64,000 nt of DNA from Drosophila persimilis (Eukaryota; Arthropoda; Insecta; Diptera; Drosophilidae), in assembly GCF_003286085.1 (NCBI RefSeq), contig NW_020825411.1, forward strand, positions 186,001-250,000. The letters are read 5' to 3'. A model generated the notes under the pieces. The model searched no databases and was not told the DNA's origin. It saw only the letters and a list, made by a program, of their open reading frames with translations. Numbering within the stretch: the first letter of the stretch is position 1; the number at the start of each line of letters is the position of its first letter. This document shows positions 20,393-29,647 of this stretch, piece after piece. The position numbers and the translations under genes were made by a program.

Positions 20393-22505
20393 CGGAGTGC
20401 ATTAAACCTCCGCCTCCCTTCTTCTCCTCGGAGCGCATTAACCCTCCGCAACATTAATTCTCCTCGGAGCGCATTAACCCTCCGCAACATTTCTTCTCCT
20501 CGGAGCGCATTCACCCTCCGCAACATTTACTTCTCCTCGGAGCGCATTAACCCTCCGCAACATTTCTTCTCCTCGGAGCGCATTAACCCTCCGCAACATT
20601 TCTTCTCCTCGGAGCGCATTAACCCTCCGCAACATTAATTCTCCTCGGAGCGCATTAACCCTCCGCAACATTAATTCTCCTCGGAGCGCATTCACCCTCC
20701 GCAACATTAATTCTCCTCGGAGCGCATTAACCCTCCGCAACATTTCTTCTCGGAGCGCATTAACCCTCCGCAACATTAATTCTCCTCGGAGCGCATTAAC
20801 CCTCCGCAACATTTCTTCTCCTCGGAGCGCATTAACCCTCCGCAACATTAATTCTCCTCGGAGCGCATTAACCCTCCGCAACATTAATTCTCCTCGGAGC
20901 GCATTCACCCTCCGCAACATTAATTCTCCTCGGAGCGCATTAACCCTCCGCAACATTTCTTCTCCTCGGAGCGCATTAACCCTCCGCAACATTAATTCTC
21001 CTCGGAGCGCATTAACCCTCCGCAACATTAATTCTCCTCGGAGCGCATTTACCCTCAGCAACATTAATTCTCCTCGGAGCGCATTAACCCTCCGCAACAT
21101 TTCTTCTCCTCGGAGCGCATTAACCCTCCGCAACATTTATTCTCCTCGGAGCGCATTAACCCTCCGCAACATTAATTCTCCTCGGAGCGCATTCACCCTC
21201 CGCAACATTTCTTCTCCTCGGAGCGCATTAACCCTCCGCAACATTAATTCTCCTCGGAGCGCATTAACCCTCCGCAACATTAATTCTCCTCGGAGCGCAT
21301 TCACCCTCCGCAACATTTACTTCTCCTCGGAGCGCATTCACCCTCCGCAACATTTAATTCTCCTCGGAGCGCATTCACCCTCCGCAACATTAATTCTCCT
21401 CGGAGCGCATTAACCCTCCGCAACATTTACTTCTCCTCGGAGCGCATTAACCCTCCGCAACATTAATTCTCCTCGGAGCGCATTCACCCTCCGCAACATT
21501 TACTTCTCCTCGGAGCGCATTAACCCTCCGCAACATTTCTTCTCCTCGGAGCGCATTCACCCTCCGCAACATTTACTTCTCCTCGGAGCGCATTAACCCT
21601 CCGCAACATTAATTCTCCTCGGAGCGCATTAACCCTCCGCAACATTAATTCTCCTCGGAGCGCATTCACCCTCCGCAACATTAATTCTCCTCGGAGCGCA
21701 TTAACCCTCCGCAACATTTCTTCTCCTCGGAGCGCATTAACCCTCCGCAACATTAATTCTCCTCGGAGCGCATTAACCCTCCGCAACATTAATTCTCCTC
21801 GGAGCGCATTCACCCTCCGCAACATTTACTTCTCGGAGCGCATTCACCCTCCGCAACATTTAATTCTCCTCGGAGCGCATTCACCCTCCGCAACATTAAT
21901 TCTCCTCGGAGCGCATTAACCCTCCGCAACATTTACTTCTCCTCGGAGCGCATTAACCCTCCGCAACATTAATTCTCCTCGGAGCGCATTCACCCTCCGC
22001 AACATTTACTTCTCCTCGGAGCGCATTAACCCTCCGCAACATTTCTTCTCCTCGGAGCGCATTCACCCTCCGCAACATTTACTTCTCCTCGGAGCGCATT
22101 AACCCTCCGCAACATTTATTCTCCTCGGAGCGCATTAACCCTCCGCAACATTAATTCTCCTCGGAGCGCATTCACCCTCCGCAACATTTACTTCTCGGAG
22201 CGCATTCACCCTCCGCAACATTTAATTCTCCTCGGAGCGCATTCACCCTCCGCAACATTAATTCTCCTCGGAGCGCATTAACCCTCCGCAACATTTACTT
22301 CTCCTCGGAGCGCATTAACCCTCCGCAACATTAATTCTCCTCGGAGCGCATTCACCCTCCGCAACATTTACTTCTCGGAGCGCATTAACCCTCCGCAACA
22401 TTTAATTCGCCTCGGAGCGCATTCGCCCTCCGCAACATTACCCCCCCCTCGGAGCGCATTAACCCTCCGCAACCTTTAATTCTTCTCGGAGCGCATTAAC
22501 CCTCC
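20393..22505. repeat. 36-bp tandem array in the solo LTR (about 58 units)
   Basis: The core is ctcctcggagcgcattaacc followed by ctccgcaacatt; period 36 bp, with 33-, 35- and 37-bp variants. Each unit has the inverted pair ctcc..ggag. Variant types (taaccc or tcaccc, and cattaatt, catttctt or catttactt) recur in ordered blocks, for example around 21303-21500, 21820-22015 and 22190-22370, which points to higher-order amplification. The 12-codon period keeps minus-strand frames open (20474-21136, 21520-21825; MLRRVNALRGEL units). I treat these as artefacts. Confidence 0.9.
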
Positions 22506-22861
22506 TCCACAGAATCACTCCTCGGAGCGCAGTAACCCTCCGCAACACCCTTCCCCGCGGAGCACAGACGACCTCCATCGATCCGGCCAGACGACTCCCC
22601 GGCCCCGCACGCAACCATCCGCCACGTGCGGCCCAACCGAAGGACGACCCCGAAGGACGAGCCCGCCGCAAAAACACCCGCGCAACTACCAAACTTTGTA
22701 CCATTAAGCACAATAAAACTAACTCTATCTCTTTTATTACCGATCCAAGCCTGCCTTATTCTTGAACCACGAGACTCTCTTTCAGCTACCACACCCAGAG
22801 ATCAAACAAATTTCTGTGGAACCCGGCGCGACGAGCATACCCCGGCCGAAGCGACGTCACA

Positions 22862-23442
22862 ACTTTACTACTTGTATCAGTACTTTCATTTCTTAATTTG
22901 GTCTCGTAGTCGAACAATTTATTTTTTACAAACGCTAATGATAGAGTTTCATCTGACAAAGTTTCGATTGCCGTGATGACACCATTATAGGTTGAAGGTA
23001 GAGTCTGCAGCAAATGTGCCACTTTGTCCATCTCATCCATTTTAGCGCCCGCCCCTAACAACTCACTCACTGTTTCATCAAAAATAACAAAATGACTCGA
23101 AAGTGTCATTTCACTTGAGAGTTTGAGTGTTATTAAACGTTTAAGTGCAGCTAATTGCGACGCAAGGCTTCTACGCTCATATATGGCGTCTAAATTCTTC
23201 AGAATATCACGTGCCGAAATGTCGCTTGCCGCGAAGTTTAGAAATGCGTCGCCTAAGTATTGAATTAAAATGCTCTTCGCACATCGCTCTGCCTTTTTCC
23301 AATTATCATCTACTTCGTTAGGCATTATGTTATCGACTACTTGGAGCACCTCTAATTCAGCAAACAAAGCTCTGATTCTAAATTTCCATATAGAATATTT
23401 CTCGCCACAAAAAGGCTTAATATGTTGCTTATTTCTTTCCAT
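22862..23442 (-). pseudogene. gag: Copia Gag N-terminal half
   Basis: Starts at ATG 23440-23442 (MERNKQHIKPFCGEKYSIW) and runs as a typical copia Gag: helices around NEVDDNWKKAERCAKS, YERRSLASQLAALKR, LLQTLPSTYNGVITAIETL. At 22865 it is interrupted by the solo LTR; the open frame continues about 25 codons into the LTR. The sequence before the break is undamaged, so the insertion came before or at about the time of decay. Gag forms the particle. Confidence 0.9.
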
Positions 23443-23561
23443 TTTCTATGTATGTATATATTATAGACACACACACTACAAAAAAAAACTACACAAGAAC
23501 GCACGCGGAACTAATTTCACAACTATTTGCTATTAATTTAATTTATTTAAATTGGCGTGGA

Positions 23562-23575
23562 CTGGGCCCATAACC
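23562..23575 (-). promoter_or_regulatory. Copia primer-binding site (initiator tRNA-Met fragment type)
   Basis: On the minus strand this reads GGTTATGGGCCCAG, the copia-type primer site that pairs with an internal part of initiator tRNA-Met. It lies about 120 bases before the gag ATG and directly after the LTR remnant. Confidence 0.85.
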
Positions 23576-23745
23576 TATTGGTAGACTAGCTATGACAATT
23601 AGTAAACGGAAGACAGTACCAAGTTATGTTTTTCTTTAAAGATTATTTATGTATTTCTTGATTACTTTTTGCTGCAACACCGGTCCACACACTTGAGATC
23701 ACAAAAGAAGAGAGAGAGTCGACACTTCAAGTGTGACCAGACTAA
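23576..23745 (-). repeat. Partial 5' LTR of the copia element
   Basis: About 170 bp between the primer site and the 3' end of the CR1 element. The start of the LTR is missing on its outer side, where CR1 sequence begins, so it is truncated. The outer boundary is my estimate. Confidence 0.6.
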
Positions 23746-23759
23746 CTCATAATAATAAT

Positions 23760-24705
23760 ACCTAACATATCGATAATATTATTTAATGTTATTATTTGAA
23801 TGTGGGAATAGGCGTATTCCAACAGGAGGTTTACTGTACTGTTTTTCTGTACTGATTCTATACGGTCCTGGTGTACTTTGTACTGAGGGCACCATACACA
23901 GGAGCCGTATTCTAAGATCGGACGAACAAGCGAGGTATAGAGAGTCTTTGTTATATAGGGGTCGTCAAATTCCTTTGACCACCTCTTTATAAACCCAAGC
24001 ACGCCCATGGCCTTATTTACCATGGTAGAAATGTGTTCGGAAAACTTTAACTTGGGGTCTAACATAACAACCAGATCATCCACCAGGGTAATTCTCTCAA
24101 GAGATTCTCTCAAATAGGGTGTAGGGAGCCAACAAAGGGCTAGAACGATGAAATGTCATAACTTTGCATTTCGAGGCATTAAGGTGTAACAAGTTTGCAC
24201 AACACCATGACTGAAAGCTATTGAGATCGGATTGCAAGCGAGAATTAAATGAAATGTCCTTGTACTGGACACAGAGTTTAACATCATCCGCATACATAAG
24301 TACTCGAGAGTATGTTAATACTGAAGGCAAGTCATTAATAAAGAGTGTGAAGAGTAAGGGGCCTAGATGGCTGCCCTGTGGTACTCCCGAAGAAACCTTT
24401 ACTGGTAAAGAGAGGGAGTTTTTGAAGAGGACTCTTTGAGACCTAGAACAAAGATAGCTAGAAATCCATCTCAGGAGGTTGGGCGGAAACCCTAAAAGGT
24501 CAAGTTTATGTGCTAAAAGGAAATGGTTTACAGAGTCGAATGCTTTACTAAAGTCGGTGTAAATAACATCCGACTGTAAATTACCTTGAAAGCCTTTAAT
24601 AATGAAAGAGGTAAACTCTAACAGGTTCGTGGTGGTTGATCGCCGCCTTATAAATCCATGCTGAGTTGGAGATATAAGTGATGTAGAGATGTTGCAAGTG
24701 CGGAG
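23760..24705 (-). pseudogene. CR1 ORF2, RT palm and C-terminal part
   Basis: Read on the minus strand: HGFIRRRSTTTNLLEF, then DFSKAFDSVNH (motif A), SSGVPQGSHLGPLLF, and the catalytic box LMYADDVKL (within 24097-24330). The thumb and C-terminal part follow (LDPKLKFSEH, SLVRPILEYGSCVW). The frame changes near 24113 and again near 24710, and the last part (below about 23840) diverges from the second copy. It would have copied its own RNA at the target site. Confidence 0.8.
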
Positions 24706-26259
24706 TTAAAACCTTCTCAAACAATTTGGGAGTAGCGGATAACTTTGCCATACCTCTATAATTTTTTGCATCAGACTTGCTACCTTTGGAGACCTATGGA
24801 GAGGAATTATAAACGATTCCTTCCAGTTTGGAGGGAAGCAAGAGGAATCAATGGACAGGGTGAATAGTTTAAGCAATGGTCCACACAGAGCCTCGGCGCA
24901 GTACCTGAGTACACAACCTGGAACCCCGTCTGGGCCCGGTGAAAGCACCGGCTTAACTAGTCGAAGATCTTGAAGTAGGGAATATTCATTTAACAAGGGA
25001 CTGAAAATGCCGTTCGACCTCGGTAATCCGTATGGGTACGGTTGACCAGAGTAGCGTTCCTTAGAATAGGTGGTTGGGAAAAACTGGGCAAAAAGATCGG
25101 CAATTGCCTGATCATTATTTGCCGACGTATTACAAAATGATAGCGAGGATGGGTGTGCGGACGTTCTACGCTTACTGTTTACGAAGCAGTAAAACTGTTT
25201 AGGGTCCTGAGAAAAACGTATCCTGCAACGAGATAGGTAGTTCTTATAGCATTGAGCATTAAGAACTGAAAAGTTTGACCGAGCTATTACATAACGAGAG
25301 TGAGAAGTAGGAGAACCCACTTCTTGAAATTTTTTATAAAGTCTTGATTTTAAGTTTTTTAGACTGGATAACTCTTTGGTAAACCAAGGGGGTTTTCCAG
25401 ATCTAATCGGACAAGAAAGCGGGACACAAGAATCAAAAAATGTGCCAAGAGCATTGTAAAAAATGTTTGTGCCTTTTGTGACATCAGTGCACAAGTACAA
25501 AGCGGACCAATCAAAATCCCTAATTAGGTTATTAAGCTTCGCAAACTCGGCTTTACGAAAGCAGCGGACACGTTCAGGTAGTCTACTCGACCGATCCAAT
25601 ACAGTTGGTCCTATGTCTAGCGACACCTCGAAAGTAGGGTGGTAGGCGTCTTCAGGTATAGTGAGCGGAAGGGCTCGGGTTAAATACACTATGGTCGGAT
25701 CCGATACAAAGCATAGATCAAGCAATCGACCCAAGGAATTTTTCACATGATTGACTTGAGACAGGGACAGGTCAAGCAAGCCGTCAACAAAGTCATGTCG
25801 TGACATGGGCACTAGGATACTAGACTCGTTTACCGAAGACCAAATAGTTCCTGGCAAGTTGAAGTCACCAAGAACTATCATACGATCTTTATCAGATAGC
25901 GAGGAAGCAACAGCGGTTAAAGCGGACAAGTGCTGCTCATAAATTGAAATATCCGAAGAAGGTGGGATATACGAGCAAGTAATGAATATAGCGAAAGCGG
26001 GAAGAATCAGTTTTACACACAGGAATTCCAGTTCCTGTTGAACTTGGACTGTGAAGTGTTCCGACGTGAAGTAAGAGTCCACTGCAATTAGAACCCCTCC
26101 TGCATGTCGAGACGAACGGTCCTTTCTAAAAGTTGTGTACCGACCTGCCAAAACCTCGGAACTAAGAATGTCCGGCTTTAACCAGGTTTCAGTAAACACA
26201 ATAACGTGGGAAGCAAATGCAACACTATCCCGGAAAAGAATGCTGAGCTTACTACGCAA
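24706..26259 (-). pseudogene. CR1 ORF2, endonuclease and N-terminal RT
   Basis: 517 aa. An APE-type endonuclease occupies about residues 1-215 (VIVFTETWLKP, AGGVLIAVDS, MIVLGDFNLPG, LLDLCFVSD). A linker follows, then the beginning of RT (LVKPVLSPGPDGVPG, WKESFIIPLH). After that the frame slips: the second copy continues as expected, but here the last 30 residues are out of frame before the stop at 24706. The annotated start is not an obvious ORF2 initiator. Confidence 0.85.
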
Positions 26260-26294
26260 GCCTCTTACATTCTGATAGGTTACTAAAAGAGAAG

Positions 26295-27128
26295 TTAGTT
26301 TTTTGGAAAGGTTGTAGCAAGACGGGAAGTTGAGGAAGAGGAAGTTGAGGTTGAGGGTGGAACGCTGGAAAGATTTGGAAGCGATATGGGGGGCCTATTC
26401 TTCTTCTTAGCCTTAAACTCCTTCACCACCAAATGCTCCGGCCAAAATTTGGTGGAGCAAATGGTGTCAAATTGAGTTGGGGAGATGCTTATCTTAAACG
26501 ACGCTATCTCCCTGGCATAAGAGAAGTTAAATTTCTCCACCTTTAAACCCACGGCTTTTATTTTGCTTTGAATAAAAGCAGTTACACCATTATATGTGAG
26601 GTCAGGGGCCAGCCGTGAAACAAAAACTTGTCGTTTTGGTGGGACTCCCACCAGTGGTTTAGTCACCACAGGTCTAGTACCTGTGGTGGCAATATCCGGA
26701 GGTCCGGAACGTCTATTTACTGGTGGGATCGGGATAGACGGGACAACTAGTGAACTTGCGGACACCACGGACACGGACGCTGCAGACGTACTTGGCTGCA
26801 CATTCTCCGAGGCGATGAATTCGGCTACCGAATCTGCATCGCCAGCAGCTTTCGTTGCCTTTGGAGTGGCAAACGAGATCAACTGCTGCACATTTGGAGT
26901 GGTCGGAGTCAGTTTTTCGGCGGCGCACGGCTGAGTGACGGTTGGCACTTGCAGGTCCCGCGGAGTGACCTTTTTGCGCCTCGGAGACTCATTCAGCAGT
27001 TTTAAACCGCTAAACTGAGCCTCCATGGCTAGGAGCCGATCGTATTGGTTTTTGAAACCAACGGTCAGCTCCTTAAAGCCACTCCGCGTCCACCGCACGG
27101 CATGCCTCGCAACTGTAATGCAAGCCAT
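26295..27128 (-). pseudogene. CR1 ORF1, C-terminal part
   Basis: 277 aa, rich in Pro, Ser and Thr (VSVVSASSLVVPSIPIPP), followed by a possible RRM-like or esterase-independent nucleic-acid-binding domain (RQVFVSRLAPDLTYNGVTAF to CSTKFWPEHLVVKEF) and a Lys-rich tail. It overlaps the PHD-finger ORF in another frame, so ORF1 is split by a frameshift near 27090. ORF1 proteins of this type bind the element RNA. Confidence 0.7.
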
Positions 27129-27279
27129 TACGTTTGGCTATAGCATCACTCACGAGGCCAGAAAATCCCGCGCATTTTGCGTGGACTACGCTGTCGCAGA
27201 GCCAGCAGGGGACATTCGGCTGATCGTGAGTGATCTGCTTCTTGCAGGTTTTTTTGGCGCAGACCACAGCGAATTCCAT
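27073..27279 (-). pseudogene. CR1 ORF1, N-terminal PHD finger
   Basis: Starts at ATG 27277-27279 and encodes a Cys4-His-Cys3 zinc pattern: CAKKTC, then CWLCDSVVHAKC, then CEAC. PHD-type fingers are known in ORF1 of CR1-clade elements. The frame ends soon after the finger, and the rest of ORF1 continues in another frame. Confidence 0.75.
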
Positions 27280-27662
27280 TTTTATTATTTAAATATTTTC
27301 TTAAGAAAATTTACGAAGAAAAATTAAAATTAAAAAAATTAAAATTTCCAAAACAAATTGGTATCAGACCAATGTGCCAGACAACGCTCAAAGCGGAATT
27401 GGTAAGAAAAAAAAGAGAGCAGAGTGGAGAGCGGTTATAGCGAGAGCTACTAAACAGAGAGCGCTATTGCTCAGAAAGTTGAAAGAGCGAGAGAAAAAGA
27501 ACAGTTATTGAAGTTGACGTGATAGCGAGAGAGTGATAAAACAACAAAAGCTACCAGACGAGAGCGGACTGCAATGCAATACTCACTCACTGCAACAACA
27601 CAACACAAGCCGACGCCGAAAAATAAAAAGTTAAATAATATTTTAACACAAATCAAAAGGCA
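27280..27662 (-). other. CR1 5' untranslated region or older host sequence, no gene
   Basis: Rich in gagag and cgctctc motifs. No ORF of note. It ends at the TGCA where the errantivirus entered. Whether the outermost part belongs to the CR1 element or to the BEL element beyond 35034 cannot be told from the sequence. Confidence 0.4.
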
Positions 27663-27666
27663 TGCA

Positions 27667-28199
27667 AATTAAACAACTGCGGTAGCGGATTGTGTTTTTA
27701 AAAAGTTTTTATTTTACTTCGAACTTCACTGATATAGATTTAAGTAGAGGGTCACAAAGGAATTCCGGGCCAAGGGATTGCGCGATCTTAATATTTAGCT
27801 AGACTTTGCGGTGTCGCTGCTGGATCAAGACTGACTTGAACTTTCTGATCTTTGCATCGTTGATCCCTTTCGGGAATCGTTTTTCTATAAACATTTCAAT
27901 TGATTTCGCCATCCCGAGTATTAGATTTCGTCATCCAAAGAGAGAACTGTAAAAGGCCTAAAGTGCAGGATCTGCAGAAAGCCGGGAGTGAGATTGTTTA
28001 TGAGAAGCCGGGTGTGGGCAAACATTGGTTTTCCATTTAGGCGAGTGTCAAAGAATGGGATTGCGGCGGGGGCGCATTGAGATTGTACATCTTAGAAATC
28101 AATTAGGCGGAGGCCCAAGATTGAAATTGTTTTCGTTTTGGAAAGCCAAAGATTGTTTACAACTCGTATAAGAGCTCAATGGAATTGGGTACGTTAACT
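27667..28199 (-). repeat. 3' LTR of errantivirus copy 1
   Basis: 533 bp, in element direction AGTTAACG to TTTAATT. The upstream polypurine tract, gaatgggggg, lies at about 28200-28210. Nearly identical to 34498-35029; a damaged third copy is at 57760-58286. Confidence 0.92.
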
Positions 28200-28342
28200 C
28201 CCCCCATTCTTAAATGTTTCGTCCCGATACATTTTGAAGTTCTGATAGAGCTCTAATTTCTTCTGACAGTATTTGAATGTTGCTTTCCACTATTTCTTCT
28301 GACGGTATTCTTATTGATTTAATAAGTACAAATTTGGTTAAT

Positions 28343-29632
28343 TTATAGCCGAAGTAGAATAACATTAATCAATATCAAAATGATTAAAAATAATGTTGTT
28401 AATGGTAAGGCCGTATTACCTAATGTTATAAGGGGATTTAAAATATTAACATTATCAAAAGAAAATTGCTTATCATTCGATTGTATATAATCAACTAATT
28501 CAAAATCGCTATATCTATGATGCGATATATATCTTAGAATTTTACCCTTATCATTTATGTGGGTTATATTATTTATTACAATTGTGTTGTTGAATATAAG
28601 GAGATACGATCCTAACAAAGTAGTATTGTCTACGATATTTTTGCCTGAAACTAATATGGCACCATCCTGAATGATGTCTATTTCTTTGTTTTTTTCCCTT
28701 TTTTTAGTGCAGTTGGCTTTAAAGCCATTAAGTAAATTGGTGAAACAGGTACTCTTTAAATTTATTTGTGCGTAATTGTTAAAAGTTTCACTTTTAAAAT
28801 TATTCATTAAATAGTATTTCTCCTTACATTCACAAACTTTTTCACTTATAACTAACATTCCATCATTTTGTGAGATGGCTCTTGCATGGTAAAACTTGCA
28901 AATATCTTTAATTTGAGGATATTTTATGTAAATGATTATTAAATCTGCATTTCGAATTATTTTAACCGTTGCAATGTCCAGCAGATCAGACAGTTCAACA
29001 TTATGTTTTTCATGCTTATAAATGTCCTCTATTTCGTTTTTATTTAAAATTTTTGTATTGAAAATGTTTACTTTTAAGAGGGTTATGGTATCAACTAAAT
29101 TTAGTAGGTCAAAAGTTATTAATTTTAAACGATGCTTTCTCAGTATCGTTTCTTCATTGAAGATGACATTTTTTAATGAATTTGATAGCAGTTCAATTTC
29201 TTTGAAAAATTTGGAATTTATTACAAATTGTTTATTATTATTTTCAGTTAATTCATTTACTTTATTTTGTATTTTCAAAAAGTCGTCATGATCAGGGCTG
29301 CCTGCTATCCATTTCCAAATGGTACCTAATTCATTTATTCCCCTTTCATTCCGTTTTGGAACTAATTCTGAAATCATTAATTTTAATAGACTTAAGTCCA
29401 TTGATATTTCCCACTCATCGTCTGTATTAATTGATTTGTTGACATATTTGGATTCTTTATCAATTATCTCTCTATAAAAACTCAAATTAGTAATATGGAA
29501 AAGTTCAGCGTATGTTTCATAAGTGTAAACGTCTCTGTCGTCTTTGAGCAATAGATAGTCACTATGCGTATAGTCAATTACTTCCGAAGTCGTCAATATA
29601 ACAAAAGTCAGTATTAGTATATTCGCATACAT
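28343..29632 (-). CDS. env: Env glycoprotein of errantivirus copy 1
   Basis: 429 aa, one open frame. A hydrophobic signal-like N terminus (about residues 1-16) is followed by the surface part, a furin-type site RNER at 94-97 and a Gly-rich fusion-peptide-like start (GINELGTIWKWIAG). Then come a Cys-bearing central region and a membrane anchor near the C terminus (ALPLTTLFLIILILIN). This layout matches the errantivirus Env, which is related to baculovirus F proteins. It would mediate particle fusion between cells. I see no break in the frame; whether it is complete at the C terminus I cannot judge. A second, disrupted copy lies at 58289-63885. Confidence 0.85.
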   Translation of the reverse strand: MYANILILTFVILTTSEVIDYTHSDYLLLKDDRDVYTYETYAELFHITNLSFYREIIDKESKYVNKSINTDDEWEISMDLSLLKLMISELVPKRNERGINELGTIWKWIAGSPDHDDFLKIQNKVNELTENNNKQFVINSKFFKEIELLSNSLKNVIFNEETILRKHRLKLITFDLLNLVDTITLLKVNIFNTKILNKNEIEDIYKHEKHNVELSDLLDIATVKIIRNADLIIIYIKYPQIKDICKFYHARAISQNDGMLVISEKVCECKEKYYLMNNFKSETFNNYAQINLKSTCFTNLLNGFKANCTKKREKNKEIDIIQDGAILVSGKNIVDNTTLLGSYLLIFNNTIVINNITHINDKGKILRYISHHRYSDFELVDYIQSNDKQFSFDNVNILNPLITLGNTALPLTTLFLIILILINVILLRL

Positions 29633-29647
29633 TTTCTGGAAAAATAT

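Larger units (their letters stand above)
19905..22861 (+). mobile_element. Solo LTR, 2,957 bp, inserted in copia gag (TSD ACTT)
   Basis: It starts TGTGACG and ends CGTCACA, a 7-bp inverted terminus, and is flanked by ACTT on both sides (19901-19904 and 22862-22865). Removing it with one ACTT rejoins the copia gag frame exactly, which fixes the boundaries. There is no internal region, so it is an LTR-LTR recombination product. A 4-bp duplication suits a gypsy-type integrase. The plus orientation is supported by a TATA-like box and initiator near 20318 and an AATAAAA at 22711. About 2.1 kb of it is a 36-bp array. It resembles the 3-kb LTR at 2094 in size, GC content and repeat load, but I see no clear sequence match. 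Confidence 0.9.
16106..23745 (-). mobile_element. Copia element, minus strand, decayed and split by a solo LTR
   Basis: Gag, protease, integrase, RT and RNase H in Ty1/copia order, clearly of the Drosophila copia family from its motifs and its primer site. The 5' end is at the right: part of an LTR (23576-about 23745) and a PBS (23562-23575). At the left, the 3' untranslated part is cut at 16106 by the gypsy tandem, so the copia 3' LTR would lie beyond the window start. Lesions: in-frame stops at 16966-16968, 19555-19557 and 19576-19578, and a 2,957-bp solo LTR in gag. Confidence 0.92.
23746..27662 (-). mobile_element. CR1/Jockey-type non-LTR retrotransposon, minus strand, frames broken
   Basis: ORF1 with a PHD finger (27279 down to 26295), then ORF2 with endonuclease and RT (26259 to about 23760), and no LTRs. 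A second, shorter copy is split at 45840-46892 and 56062-56505. Several frameshifts disable it. The left end carries a short ATT-rich stretch (aataataata) that may be its 3' tail. The 5' end is uncertain; the errantivirus insertion site at 27663 falls just upstream of the 5' untranslated region. Confidence 0.85.

Noticed and set aside
20474..21136. 220-aa minus-strand ORF of 12-aa repeats (MLRRVNALRGEL), and 21520-21825
   Set aside because: It follows from a 36-bp tandem repeat (12 codons) inside a solo LTR. Units vary in length and break the frame elsewhere, and no start, domain or context supports a gene.
20393..22505. Regular repeat units resembling a CRISPR array
   Set aside because: Units are contiguous with no unique spacers, and the setting is a eukaryotic LTR.
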